DNA of 64,000 nt, from the NCBI RefSeq assembly GCF_036324505.1, contig NC_086350.1:16737532-16801531 (forward strand), in the 5' to 3' direction. Below the pieces are notes generated by a model. It was not told the DNA's origin. It did no database searches and saw only the letters and a program-made list of their open reading frames with translations. Shown in pieces: positions 35,700 through 46,691 of the stretch; positions within the stretch are counted from its first letter, which is position 1; each line of letters starts with the position of its first letter. Position numbers and translations under genes: made by a program. The DNA is from Eleginops maclovinus (lineage: Eukaryota > Chordata > Actinopteri > Perciformes > Eleginopidae).

Positions 35700-35774
35700 C
35701 AGTGCATCATCAGGGTCTTCCTTCACACCTGGAAAAGCAGGTGCAGGGCCCCAACCTCATAATGGAGTAACAAG
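35700..35774 (+). other. Weak candidate exon, 75 nt, plus strand
   Basis: An acceptor-like pyrimidine-rich stretch ending GTCATTAG is followed by 75 nt and the donor CAAG/GTGAGC. One frame is open (SASSGSSFTPGKAGAGPQPH, then NGVT), symmetric in phase. The acceptor has purines near the AG and the peptide is low in complexity. No partner exon is known. Confidence 0.15.
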
Positions 35775-36529
35775 GTGAGCTCCAATAGTAGACAACTCCC
35801 TGTTTGGGGGATCTAGGGTGCAGTAGTAGTTGTAAGACAGAGAGAAACAAAGGAGTATAGCCTTTTTCGGAATAAAAATTCATTTTTGCTGTTATAAGAA
35901 AACACTTCTCTTCGGTGCAGAATCCATGCCAATTATAGACTGCAGCTTCAATTCCTATCCATGCTCATAGAAAATATTAGGAAACACATCACATCCAAGC
36001 AGTCAGGTGATATTTTGCATGCAAAGTGTTTTTGCTTTTCATGCAACTATAAATCATTTGTTTAATTATCAGTTTAAGGGAGGCTTGGATTAAACAGCTC
36101 ATTTGCATTATTGAGCATCAGATCACTGCTAGAAAATATATGTACTTCTTTAGAAAAATAATGATTCAGTGGAAGCAACCGCTCAACAACACGTGTCACA
36201 TTTTACTGTACATCATAAAATGAATAGAGGGCATGGATGAAACAGTAAAGCCCCATGAGGACTGATCAAGTGTGTAAGGAAAACTAGGTTTACGTGAGGA
36301 GACATGGTAATGGCTGTTGAGGCTCAAGTTTCTATTTGACATTGGATGTGGCCCTTAAGAACAAAACGTAATGCCTATGCAAAGTATTAATCAAGTATCA
36401 AAATTCACCGTGCAAGTTTTGCTTAAGTGCTTTCTTGGCAGATGAAGCAGTGTGTATGTGAGTGTGTTCCATAGAGAGGGAGAGAGACAGATAATAGTTC
36501 TCACCTCATTTTAAAATAGTCATTACACC

Positions 36530-36960
36530 AGCCTAAGGAAGCGTTTCTCACGTGGAATTTGTATTGAACGAATAATCCCAATACTGCACTATCCTGACAG
36601 GAATATAAAGCGGGAGACCTGCGTCCGTAACCTCAAGCCAGCCATTTGCCATGGCATCTGTGAGGGTAATGGGAGAGGACAAGGGGGGGTGGGGATGTGA
36701 CACTCATTGCATGCACCTCTGGCTATGGCGGGCAAGCCTGAAGAGGTTTTTGAAAGTGAACTGATTTAGGCTGCTAGGACTAGCGACCGTCCGTCACACC
36801 AGCGGCAAAGTAAATTTGAGAGAAATGAGCCTTTATAGATAGTGTATTGGTCCTGACTGCAGGCAGTCAGCATCCATTTATGGTAATGATGAGGCACACT
36901 GACCAAGGTGCCTGCCTCAGGTCCTGCTTATTTCCTTTTTTCCCCTCACTACTCCTGTAA
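36530..36960. promoter_or_regulatory. Possible conserved noncoding element
   Basis: A GC-balanced, homopolymer-poor block in AT-rich DNA. It includes a palindromic E-box CACGTG (36549-36554), CpG-containing words (CTGCGTCCGTAACC, CGACCGTCCGTCAC) and a small palindrome-like CTGACTGCAGGCAGTCAG near 36853-36870. A regulatory role is inference from composition only. Confidence 0.2.
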
Positions 36961-39900
36961 TTCTTTGTGCTTTTATGCTGAGAATGTAACTGTTTATTTT
37001 TCAGTTTTATTTAAGGCCAGGCTGCTGGAAGACTTTTAATCACTCCCCACCTTTTAAAGGGTCATGTTTTCTTTTTTATTCTCTTTTGAACTACTTTAAC
37101 TCTTTTAAATTCTCCTTTTATATTTGATTTATGACGATATTTGACCAAAGCTGATCTAATTCAACAATATTGAAACACGACCCCGGGTTAACATCATAAG
37201 TTAATATGCCATTCTCCCCTGCTGTAACTTTGGTCATTGAGACAGAGTTGATAGGCCATTATAAGTGAGTGATGGAGTGATTGCTAATGAGGAGGATAGA
37301 GTATGCAGCCAAGCCCTACTTGATGAAGTGTAATAGATAAAGGAAGAAAATGTCCTGCTAATGCGTAATTGAGTTTGAAAAGACATCATCATCTTGAGGT
37401 GAGGGACGATTATAGATGACCCCCTATTATTTTATTATTGCGGCAGCTTTCAAGATCAGAGAATCTTCAAGATTTCCATGTCACTTGCCTTTACAGTTAA
37501 TAAGGGGCTGCAAAGACAGGCCTGCTGAGGTAGTCATTTTATCAGTAATTTAAACATGCACAGGTGTTCATTTGTCTGTATTTCTAAAACTATTACATCC
37601 TGAATGGGGCGGACGGGTTGATAATGCCATATAGTTAATGAGTTACTGATTGGTGAAACATATATCTATGTCTCAATGTGTGTCTCTCCCTTTCTCCTCT
37701 CTCTTAAACCCCTTAGCACCGCCATAAAAATGAACAGTTTTAAATATGCAGGCATATTGCTCATATTGTGAGACAGGAACGCACATAAAAATAGGACAGA
37801 GCTTAAAGGCAGGATATATTTCTGATGAGTCATTCATACACATGCACTAAACACACAATATTTATGTTGCATTAGCAGTTAAATCACAGTAGTGACCTCA
37901 CCATTTGCTTTTCTTCATAAACAGCCACTTAGCTTGATTACATGCTACTCACTACTCTGCTCCCGCCATCGTAGACCTGTCAAAGCCTTTTCCTCAAAAG
38001 CATCCTTCTTTGCCATTTTGACATTGTCTAGAAAATTAAACCCATAGATCACAGTTTTCCAGACCAGACCACCTGGGTGGCAAGGAGTCCGGACTGCATC
38101 ACCTCCCTATCTGGGCCATGCCACAGTCCACTCAGGTTCCAGACCAGCGGGAGTTGATCAGTCAATGAGCAAGGCATTAATCTGCTGTGACACACTGACT
38201 CTCCCTTTGGAGGACGTCCGGAGCTGGGAAGCTGTCCAACAGCAGTGCCCATTGCTGCTAGAGTAATGCAGGGTGTCAGAGAAGCTGGCATGGATGGGGG
38301 GACATGGTATGGAGGGAAGGGGGTGAACGTACAGAGGTGGGATGAGATGCTGGATCAGCAGAAGAGAGGAGAGGGATATGCGAGAGAATAAGAGGGATTG
38401 AATTTGCATTAGAGCAAATAACAACTATAAGTTAGTTTGAAATAAGCTGAAATAAGCTTTGAGAGGGAGTCATTGGCTGATCCTTTTCCTGTGTTGTGTT
38501 CAAATTCTGTGGGAAGTGACGATCGTATCTATACAGGGATCAGAATCTTGTTTTAGCAGTATTATAGTGAAGGGGTTTAAATAGTCTATCAGTAATGGGC
38601 AGGTATCAGTATATCATACAATAACTTCTCCCATTTCACAGACGCGGTTTCGCTGGTCGCTTTCGGTCCTGTACAATAGTCTACATAGATAAGCACACAA
38701 CAACTAAATACTTTTTTGAAGCCGTGACAAGAGAGGTTTTCTAATGAAATCACATTGAAATGTAATTTTAAAACAATGTGACAATGTCAATTACATTGCT
38801 TGAAGTAAACCGAGAAAACTATCACCTTTTCACTTGAAGCTCCCCTTGGCTTTGTCAAAAGCAAGTTTCCGATCATATTAATTAACTGTTTGCTTGTGAG
38901 TCGGCCACATGAACTTAAAATGAGATGACGTTGTGTTCACAACCTGTTTTGTTGTTCTGAATTTGTATCAAAAGTAATGCAGATTTTTTTTTAAGTGCTA
39001 CGGTGATTACTCCTCCTGGTTTGGCAGCTTGGCAGTTTGTTTATTGCGTATATATAAGTTTTGTTTCAGTTTTAAGTTCCATATTAAGCCTAGAGATAGT
39101 AACCATTCTTGTATAAGAAGACTCTAGTTACATTTCTTGTTTTGTGAATAAAAGAGAAAAATACTTTTCACACTTTACGGGTGTGCTATTTTGTAGTATT
39201 TGATGTGAAGATAAAAAAACAACTTCAAAAAACGTTACATGCTATTTTCATCTGATCAAGTTCTTTGAATGAGTTCTTATAAGACGTTGGTTTTCATTTT
39301 ATGTGGAAACTGCACATTAGTCTTTCAGCCAGTACATGAGCCAGTTTAATATGCAGGTCCCTACAGGCCATCATCACCGTATGGCATCTTTATGACAAGA
39401 ATTATTACACCATATGCAACAAAGGATCTTTGATGCAGCAGTCTGATTTCACCGAGCTATCAAAGAGCTTGACTGAAGGCACTGATTGCACTGAGAACTG
39501 ATGTATACCATTCAAGACTCAATGAAAGCAACTATAGAAGAAATGTTAATTAATGCTTACAATCTTGAATCTTAAATATACTACAAATGTCACTATTTAA
39601 CCTTTGGTGGATTGTCGACAGACTCAAAAACTGACTGAAAAAATTGTAAATGCAGAAAATTTGATATTTAAAAATTACTAAATATAACTTATTATTGGAT
39701 GTGATTTTCCTAATCTGTGTTTAGCACTTTCTAAATAATAACTTTTTTGATATTAGGAAATCACCGTGGTAGGTGGCACTGACTAAATACAGAGTATTTT
39801 TGTGTCCGATAATCATGTGACTCACCACACTTCTGATCAAAGCATACAATTATGCATGCATACATAGGAGAAAAATACACCCACACAAAGGAATTCATGG

Positions 39901-42900
39901 AATGAATTTACGAGTAAAATGTAATTATTATGAATAATAATTCACATTAGATAAAATAGCTCACCCAATGTTGAGTGGGTTAAGACTCATATGTGTGCCA
40001 TATATGCAAATGTGTTTCTGAACAGGTAAAACTCTGGTTAAAAGTCAGTTGGTGTAAGTAATGAAATGCTGTACTAAGTGGTGGTATGAATCAAATAGTT
40101 CTTGTCTCCAGAGCCACTTCTTCCATTCCGCCTATATAGTCCCTAAGGAGTTGTGAGCATAAACATCAAAGCAGAAATTACATTAATCTAACACTCTGAT
40201 GTTGAACTTTGTTCCAGCAAGTTTCTTTCATATGAAAATACAGAAAGAGTTCCTATGCTTCTCTGCATGCTAATCGTTCCAGCCTCCAGTTTACATAATC
40301 AGTATCCTGTACTAGTGCAGTGACACTAGGGAGAGTAATGGACCAATGCATATGGCATACAGGGGATCAGGTGCAGTAAAGTCATGGTTGCTGCACTCCC
40401 CCAGGGCTTGGAAGACAAAGGCTGAAGACCCGCCCCATAAATGTCAAAGGGAGCACCTGCTGCCATGAATAACTACAGAGATAACAGATCCCGGACACAT
40501 GCCCACCTGCTGGGAGGGCACACACAGGCTACGGTGCTTCACAGAGGAGGGAAGACATTCAGGGAAATAGAGAACACATACACAGCATGGTGGTTAATTA
40601 CCACAACATGCAGCACCAAAGATATGCTAGTATGGTTCTTGGAAATCCTTTTCAGTATAAGAAAACAGTTTTCGAAGACTTAGACCCAGTGTTTAGTCAG
40701 TACCCTTACAGTCAAGTAAAATGACAATTTTGAACATGTTACTTTTAACAAGGTATATTTAGGGTTACCAGAAAGAACACTTTTAATTAGAGGTTGTTAA
40801 ATTCATTGTGTATTTTATTGAACTCATTTAATATTGCCTGGATCTGAACCTGCTGGGAGTACAGCTGTTGGAGATTTCTTTGAGGTAATCCAGCGATTTC
40901 AGAGCACCTGCTGACAATGAGAAAGCCTGTGTGATAGTGAAGTTACCAAGGGAGAATTGAAGAAAATACATTTAAATAACTCTTAGATAAGGAAGGAAAA
41001 CTACGTAAAACCAATTATAACTTTGGTTGGTTCCACCAAAAAGAAAGTAATTCCCAATCTGCTAAAAACTTAGTTCTCAAAGGAGTGTCACATTCCCTGT
41101 TGCATTATCAGTGTTATCACCTGAAGATGTACCTAAAATGGAAAACATATTAACATCAGATTATATTGCCGATGTTAAGTAAAGGAAGAAAAGGATAAGA
41201 TAATGGTACGATTATAATAAATTTCAGTAAAAGCTAAAGTACATTAGATCACAATAATAGTTACAAAGGAATACTGGTGTGAATTATGGGACTTTCATAA
41301 TAATGAGCACTTTACAGAAGTTCTTCGTCCAGAAACATAAACTCACACAAACACAAGTCAGAAGATCAACCAGAAATATTAACCATATATTTTACTGCAC
41401 TACACTTATTTTTCGAACTTCACATCGACCACAGAGTAACTTGCTCTTGTATTTAAATGTAATGTTCCCTACATTATTTTACTTTTTTACTTTCAGAGGG
41501 AGTTCTGATAGCATTGTGTTGGTGACCGGTATTTTGTTCATTTACATAGTTCTCACTTTTTAATCTAAACTAAGTTCACAGTCCCAAGACTTGATATAGT
41601 TCATTTTCATTTCCTCTGAACACCAACAATACCCAAAAGAGTAAAGTAACACAGGGGACAATTTGGTACAAATTGACAGCATTATACAATAAGATATTTT
41701 TTTATATCTTTTATATATTTCATCATGCTTTGCTTTGCCTGCCAGGGTTGTGCTTGAAGCAAAAGTGTGTTGCATAGACTGAGGAAGGGCCAATGTTTAT
41801 ATATTTGGCAGCGGAGATGGGCATTTACACTGGGGCCACTACAAAACTCCCAACCCTTGCAGAACACCCTCATCATTAATTATTTGTTTCAAGCTAACAA
41901 TAGCAACACACCCTCTTATGTAATCTTATGTGACAGCATTGCCACCGTAAAGGATGGTTATCCGTGACTTTCTATTGATTAAAGGATGGGACAACTCTTG
42001 ACAGTCAACCATTGATATGACCAGCAATTTAGCCAGAACAATTGATATATGTGCTCTAGTAAACACAATCTAGCTTAACAATGACTACTTTGGCAACAGC
42101 AGCACTGCACTGGAATTTTAATGTTGACCTTGTTAAGATTGTGACTAGAACAGTGGAAACCATGGTGCTAGTTAAATGAAATCTGAAGTTTTTAGAAAGA
42201 AGAGACATGATGCAGTAAGAAAGGCATAACATGTACTGTATAAGGTACATGAAAAAAGAGTCAGAAATACACATTGTCATGATTTGATCAAGAAACATTA
42301 GCTGGCACATTCTACTCTGAACCTGCTGTAACATGTGTTGCTAGCAATTATTTTTAAATTCCAAAGCCTCTTATTATTATATATAATATATCTTAACAGC
42401 TGTGCAGATTCCAGAGCATTTGTCTGTGGTACTATGTTACTACATGTTTCATAGAGCAAAAACCATGTGCTCTGTCGGACAGCCCTTTGGCCATGACCTT
42501 GACAACCTCCACATGTGGACGGTGCCATCTGATCTATTCCTTCTATAAAGACAAACCTCCATCAGGCTGTCCAGCTGTGCTCATTAAAGTGTGAGTAATT
42601 GGTTAAAAATTGGAAGAAAAAAAACTGTGTGGATCAGAAAAACTCCAGCCTGCCTGCCCTATTACTACACAAGTCAATTCACCAGCTGTCTTCAGCACAG
42701 GAACATGTTGTTAGCTTTTATATCTAGCCAGCACTATTGTTGGGTAGGTTCATGGTTGTAAAATGTTTATTTGAGGATAAAGCGTTTACCAAGTCATATT
42801 ACAACACACAAACATGTGAAACCTGTAACGCCCACTGCTGTTAGCATATTTAAACTTGATGCAAATGCAAATTCAGAATGGTAAAATTTCAAACGCAATT

Positions 42901-43141
42901 TCATGAGCAAATTTACAAAGCTCACTGCTGTTTTATGCGTTATTTATCAATGCAGCGATCCACAACCCTGTGCACTCGACTCAGAATAAAAGGACTGCAT
43001 GGGTGGCTGGCACTTCATTTTGAGTACAAACTTTGCAAATGTAGCCTGATGGTGAAGACAGATAGGGGTGCAGAGGGCAATAGGGGCACCATAAATCAAC
43101 ATCTATGTGAGCTGCCACAAGTAGTTTGGATTGATGTCTCC

Positions 43142-43246
43142 TCAGCATCCCAAAGGCACTGGGATACGGACCTCATAGCGCTTCTCCAGCTCCATGACAG
43201 TGGGCATGATTGCATGTTTCATAACAACATTGCTCAGAGAAAGCAT
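43142..43246 (-). other. Coding-like short frame, 34 codons
   Basis: On the minus strand an ATG-initiated frame of 34 codons ends in TGA. Its second half, MPTVMELEKRYEVRIPVPLG, uses strongly GC-ending codons (GTC, GAG, CTG, GAG, AAG, CGC, GTC, ATC), unlike its AT-rich neighbours and typical of vertebrate coding exons. No clear splice donor follows, so it would be a last exon or a fragment of a processed copy. The protein is not recognised. Confidence 0.25.
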
Positions 43247-43808
43247 TCTTTCATTTTTCTTTGTCAAGTTGTTATTTTTTATTTCTTTAGTGGTTGCCTT
43301 GCATTCGTTTGACCTATACAGACTTTTTGGGCTCTATAGCAGCAGTACAAAATAAACTATGTTAAAGTTTTTACTGATTTTAACTTTGTTTGAAATGTTA
43401 TTGGACACATACCAAACACTCTTATTTTTTAAACATTGCTTGTAATCTTGCATGACAAGACAGTGTGTTTTCCAAATGTGATCTAAAAGCAAAATATAAC
43501 ATTTACCAAATTGGTGTTTGATTTGGTTTAACCTGAGGCAGTGACTATGTTTCAATCAGCAAGATTAGTGGTTTAGTTAAAATATTTTGGCTCAAAGGGG
43601 AATACTCCACCAAAAACCTGTTTATCTACCACTTACCAGGCTTGTTTTTTAAGAGACAAAAACTTTATAACATTTCAAACTATTCCTACAGAATAAATAA
43701 TTCCTCTGCTCTATTTTTTGTTTATGCTTCTGTTAATGCAACTTACATGTTGAATACCGAACATACCAGATTTTGGTTTCCTACAAAATGTGTTAAATTG
43801 GAATGCAA
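43247..43808. other. AT-rich DNA, nothing recognised
   Basis: No gene or repeat recognised. A minus-strand GTAAGTGG donor near 43630 brackets a segment in which all three frames are closed. Confidence 0.5.
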
Positions 43809-43843
<35 letters not shown>

Positions 43844-44143
43844 CCATCCATCTTCTCCCGCTTATCCGTCAGGGTCGCGGAGGTAACAGCTCCAGCAGAG
43901 AGCCCCAAACTTCTCTTTCAATGGTCACATCAGCCAGCTCTGACTGGGGCATTCCAAGGCGCTCCCAGGCCAGTGAAGACATATAGTCCCACCGCCTGAT
44001 CCTAGGTCTACCCCTCAGTCTCGTCCCAGCTGGACGTGCCTGGAACACCTCACTAGGGAGGCGCCCAGGTGGCATCCTTACTAGGTGCCTGAACCACCTC
44101 AACTGGCTCCTTTCAACGCGAAGGAGCAGCGGTTCTACTCCGA
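43809..44143 (-). mobile_element. RTE/Rex3-type LINE, short 3' fragment, inverted
   Basis: The left end is a (CATC)n run (43809-43851), the complement of the (GATG)n tail that marks Rex3-type LINEs. Next to it the minus strand encodes the last part of ORF2: LRWFRHLVRMPPGRLPSEVF, RGRPRIRRWDYMSSLAWERL and LLELLPPRP before a stop. The copy is 5'-truncated at 44143. It is the inverted counterpart of 46372-46691, about 90% identical by eye over roughly 290 bp, and lies head-to-head with the longer copy that begins 100 bp to the right. Confidence 0.88.
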
Positions 44144-44454
44144 ACCTTGAACAAAGTATGTGTCCATCCAGCTCAATATTAGGTTTTCTGCCTCAACATC
44201 ATTTGGGTAGAACGTTAAGTACTATATAAACCAATTCTCAGAATTCCTTTCCGAGAACCAGCACCTTATCGTTGTGGAGAGGTTTGTGTGCCACGATGAA
44301 CCTGGGGGCTGTGTTGTCTGGAACCTTGTGTTCCTGGTAGGGTCTCCCATGGCAAATTGGTCTCAGGTAAGGGGCCAGACGGAGGAAGCCCGGGGTCCCC
44401 TTCTGGAGCCAGGCCCAGAAGGAGGACTCATCAGCGAGCGTCTGGTGGCCGGGC

Positions 44455-46380
44455 TTGCCACGGAGCCCGGCCGGGCACAGCCCGAAAAAGCAACGCGGGT
44501 CCACCACCTACGGGAAACAGCGATGGGGTCGGGTGCACTGCCAGAAGGGTGGCAGTGAAAGCAGAGGGTCTCGACGGACCAGACTCAGGCGAAAGAAGCT
44601 GGCTTTGGGGACGTGGAATGTCACCTCTCTGGGGTGGAAGGAGCCGGAGCTTGTGCGGGAAGTGGAGCGTTACCAGTTGGATCTGGTGGGGCTCACCTCT
44701 ACGCACAGCGTCGGCTCTGGAACCTTACTTCTTGATAGGGGTTGGACTCTATTCTTCTCCGGAGTTGCCCAAGGTGTGAGGCGCCGAGCGGGTGTGGGGA
44801 TACTCACAAGCTCCCTACGCCTGCGGGTTATGGGGGGAAAAATTCTGACTGTTGTGTGTGCTTATGCACCATACAGCAGTTCAGAGTATTCGGCCTTCTT
44901 GGATACCCTGAAAGAAGTCTTGCTGGGAGACTTCAACGCACAAGTGGGCAATGATGGAGACACTTGGAGGGGTATGATTGGGAGGAACGGCCCCCCTGAT
45001 CTGAACCGGAGTGGTGATTTGTTACTGGACTTCTGTGCTAGTCATGGATTGGCCATAACAAACACCATGTTCGAACATGAGGATGCTCTTAAGTGTACGT
45101 GGTACCAGAGCACCCTAGACAGAAGGTCCATGATCGATTTTGTTATCGAATCATCGGACCTGAGGCCGCATGTTTTGGACACTCGGGTGAAGAGAGGGGC
45201 GGAGTTGTCAACTGATCACCATCTGGTGGTGAGTTGGGCTGAGTGGCAGGGGAAGCCTCTGGACAGACCTGGTAAGCCCAATCGTGTAGTGCGGGTGAAC
45301 TGGGAACGTCTGGAGGAGTCCCAAGTTCAGGAGGCCTTCAACTCACACCTCCGGCGGAGCTTTTCAGGCATCCCTGTGAAGGCTGGGGACATTGAACCAG
45401 AGTGGGCGGTGTTCAAAGCCTCCATTGCCAAAGTTGCGGAGGGGAGCTGTGGTCTCAAGGTCTTAGGTGCCTCAAGGGGCGGTAACTCTCGAACCTCCTG
45501 GTGGACACCGGTGGTCAAGGAAGCCGTCCGACTGAAGAAGGAGGCCTTCCGGGATATGTTATCCCTGGGTACTCCTGACGCAGTTGCAAAGTATCGATGG
45601 GCCCGAAGGGCAGCAGCCTCAGCCGTGGCCGAGGCAAAGCATCGGGTGTGGGAGAAGTTTGGAGAAGCCATGGAGAAGGACTTTCGGTCGGCACCAAAGT
45701 TGTTCTGGAAAATCGTCCGACACCTCAGGAGGGGGAAGCAGGGAACCATCCAAGCTGTGTACAGTAAGGATGGGACGCTGTTGACCTGAACTGATAGTGT
45801 GTTAGGGCGGTGGAAGGAACACTTTGAGGAACTCCAGTTCGGTGGGCTAAGGATTGCACCTCTGCTTTTTGCAGATGATGTGGTCCTAATGGCTTCATCG
45901 GTCTGTGACCTTCAGCACTCACTGGATCGGTTCGCGACCGAGTGTGAAGCAGCTGGGATGAGGATCAGCACCTCCAAATCTGAGGCCATGGTTCTCAGCA
46001 GGAAACCGATGGACTGTCAACTCCAGGTAGGGAATGAAGCCTTACCCCAATTGAAGGGGTTCAAGTATCTCGGGGTCTTGTTCTCGAGTGAGGGAACAAT
46101 GGAGCGTGAGATGGGCCGGAGAATCGGAGCAGTGGGAGCGGTACTGCAGTTACTTTACCGCATGGTTGTGACGAAAAGAGAGCTGAGCCAGAAGGCAAAG
46201 CTCTCTGTCTACCGGGCCATCTTCGTTCCTACCCTCACCTATGGTCATGAAGGATGGGTCATGACCGAAAGAACGAGATCGCGGATACAAGCGGCCGAAA
46301 TGGGATTTCTCCGCAGGGTGGCTGGTATCTCCCTTAGGGATAAGGTAGAAGTTAAGTCATCCTGGAGGGACTCGGAGTAG
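44455..46380 (+). pseudogene. LINE ORF: endonuclease plus partial reverse transcriptase
   Basis: The first 444 codons (44455-45789) hold an APE-type endonuclease. GTWNVTSL is at residues 52-59, GDFNAQVGN at 158-166 (catalytic D and N), RRSMIDFV at 223-230 and STDHHLV at 252-258 (catalytic D-H). The linker to the reverse transcriptase follows. A TGA at 45787-45789 interrupts the frame, which then resumes unchanged (GRWKEHFEELQF). It jumps directly to LLFADDVVLM (FADD at 45868-45879, palm motif C), so the fingers and palm motifs before it are deleted. Two smaller in-frame losses are apparent in the endonuclease, around residues 118-130 and 154-157. Near 46355-46375 a frameshift moves the C-terminal region (GVEPLLLRVERSQLRWFGHL) to another frame. 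The true start is unclear. The protein cannot be active. Confidence 0.82.
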
Positions 46381-46691
46381 AACCGCTGCTCCTTCGCGTT
46401 GAAAGGAGCCAGTTGAGGTGGTTTGGGCACCTAGTAAGAATGCCACCTGGGCGCCTCCCTAGGGAGGTGTTCCAGGCATGTTCAGCTGGGAAGAGACCGA
46501 GGGGTAGACCTAGGACCAGGTGGAGGGATTATATTTCTTCGCTGACCTGGGAGCGCCTTGGAATCCCCCCAGTCAAAGCTGGTTGATGTGGCCAGGGAAA
46601 GGAAAGTTTGAGGCTCTCTGCTGGGGCTGTTACCTCCGCGACCCTGACGGAAAAGCGGGAGAAGATGGATGGATGGATGGATGGATGGATG
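46372..46691 (+). repeat. Right arm of LINE-derived inverted repeat
   Basis: This is the 3' end of the plus-strand LINE, complementary to 43809-44143 with about 90% identity by eye. Together the arms flank about 2.2 kb and could pair as a long imperfect hairpin. Confidence 0.85.
46665..46691. repeat. (GATG)n LINE tail
   Basis: Tandem GATG/ATGG units at the 3' terminus of the LINE, matched by the complementary (CATC)n at 43809-43851. Confidence 0.92.

Larger units (their letters stand above)
34203..43141. other. Long single-copy stretch, no gene recognised
   Basis: About 8.9 kb without a recognisable gene. It includes a GC-balanced block at 36530-36960 and a splice-bracketed plus-strand segment at 35700-35774, both listed separately. 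A GC-richer area at 38040-38400 has open minus-strand frames but no recognisable protein motif. Confidence 0.5.
44245..46691 (+). mobile_element. RTE/Rex3-type LINE, near full-length ends, internally deleted
   Basis: The left end, near CCGAGAACCAGCACCTTATC (44251-44270), resembles the 5' end of a widespread fish LINE. The right end is AAGCGGGAGAAGATGG followed by (GATG)n, the tail described for Rex3 of the RTE clade. Between them are an endonuclease and part of a reverse transcriptase in one frame. Compared with the family as I know it, the central reverse transcriptase is missing (roughly 250 residues), which shortens the element to about 2.4 kb. The Rex3/RTE label comes from the tail and motifs, not from a search. 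Confidence 0.82.

Noticed and set aside
43625..43710. Minus-strand acceptor and GTAAGTGG donor pair
   Set aside because: All three frames between the two sites contain stops.
43809..46691. Single twin-priming event as origin of the inverted LINE locus
   Set aside because: Twin priming inverts the 5' part without duplicating the 3' end. Here both arms contain the same 3' end and differ at about 10% of positions by eye, which suits two separate insertions.
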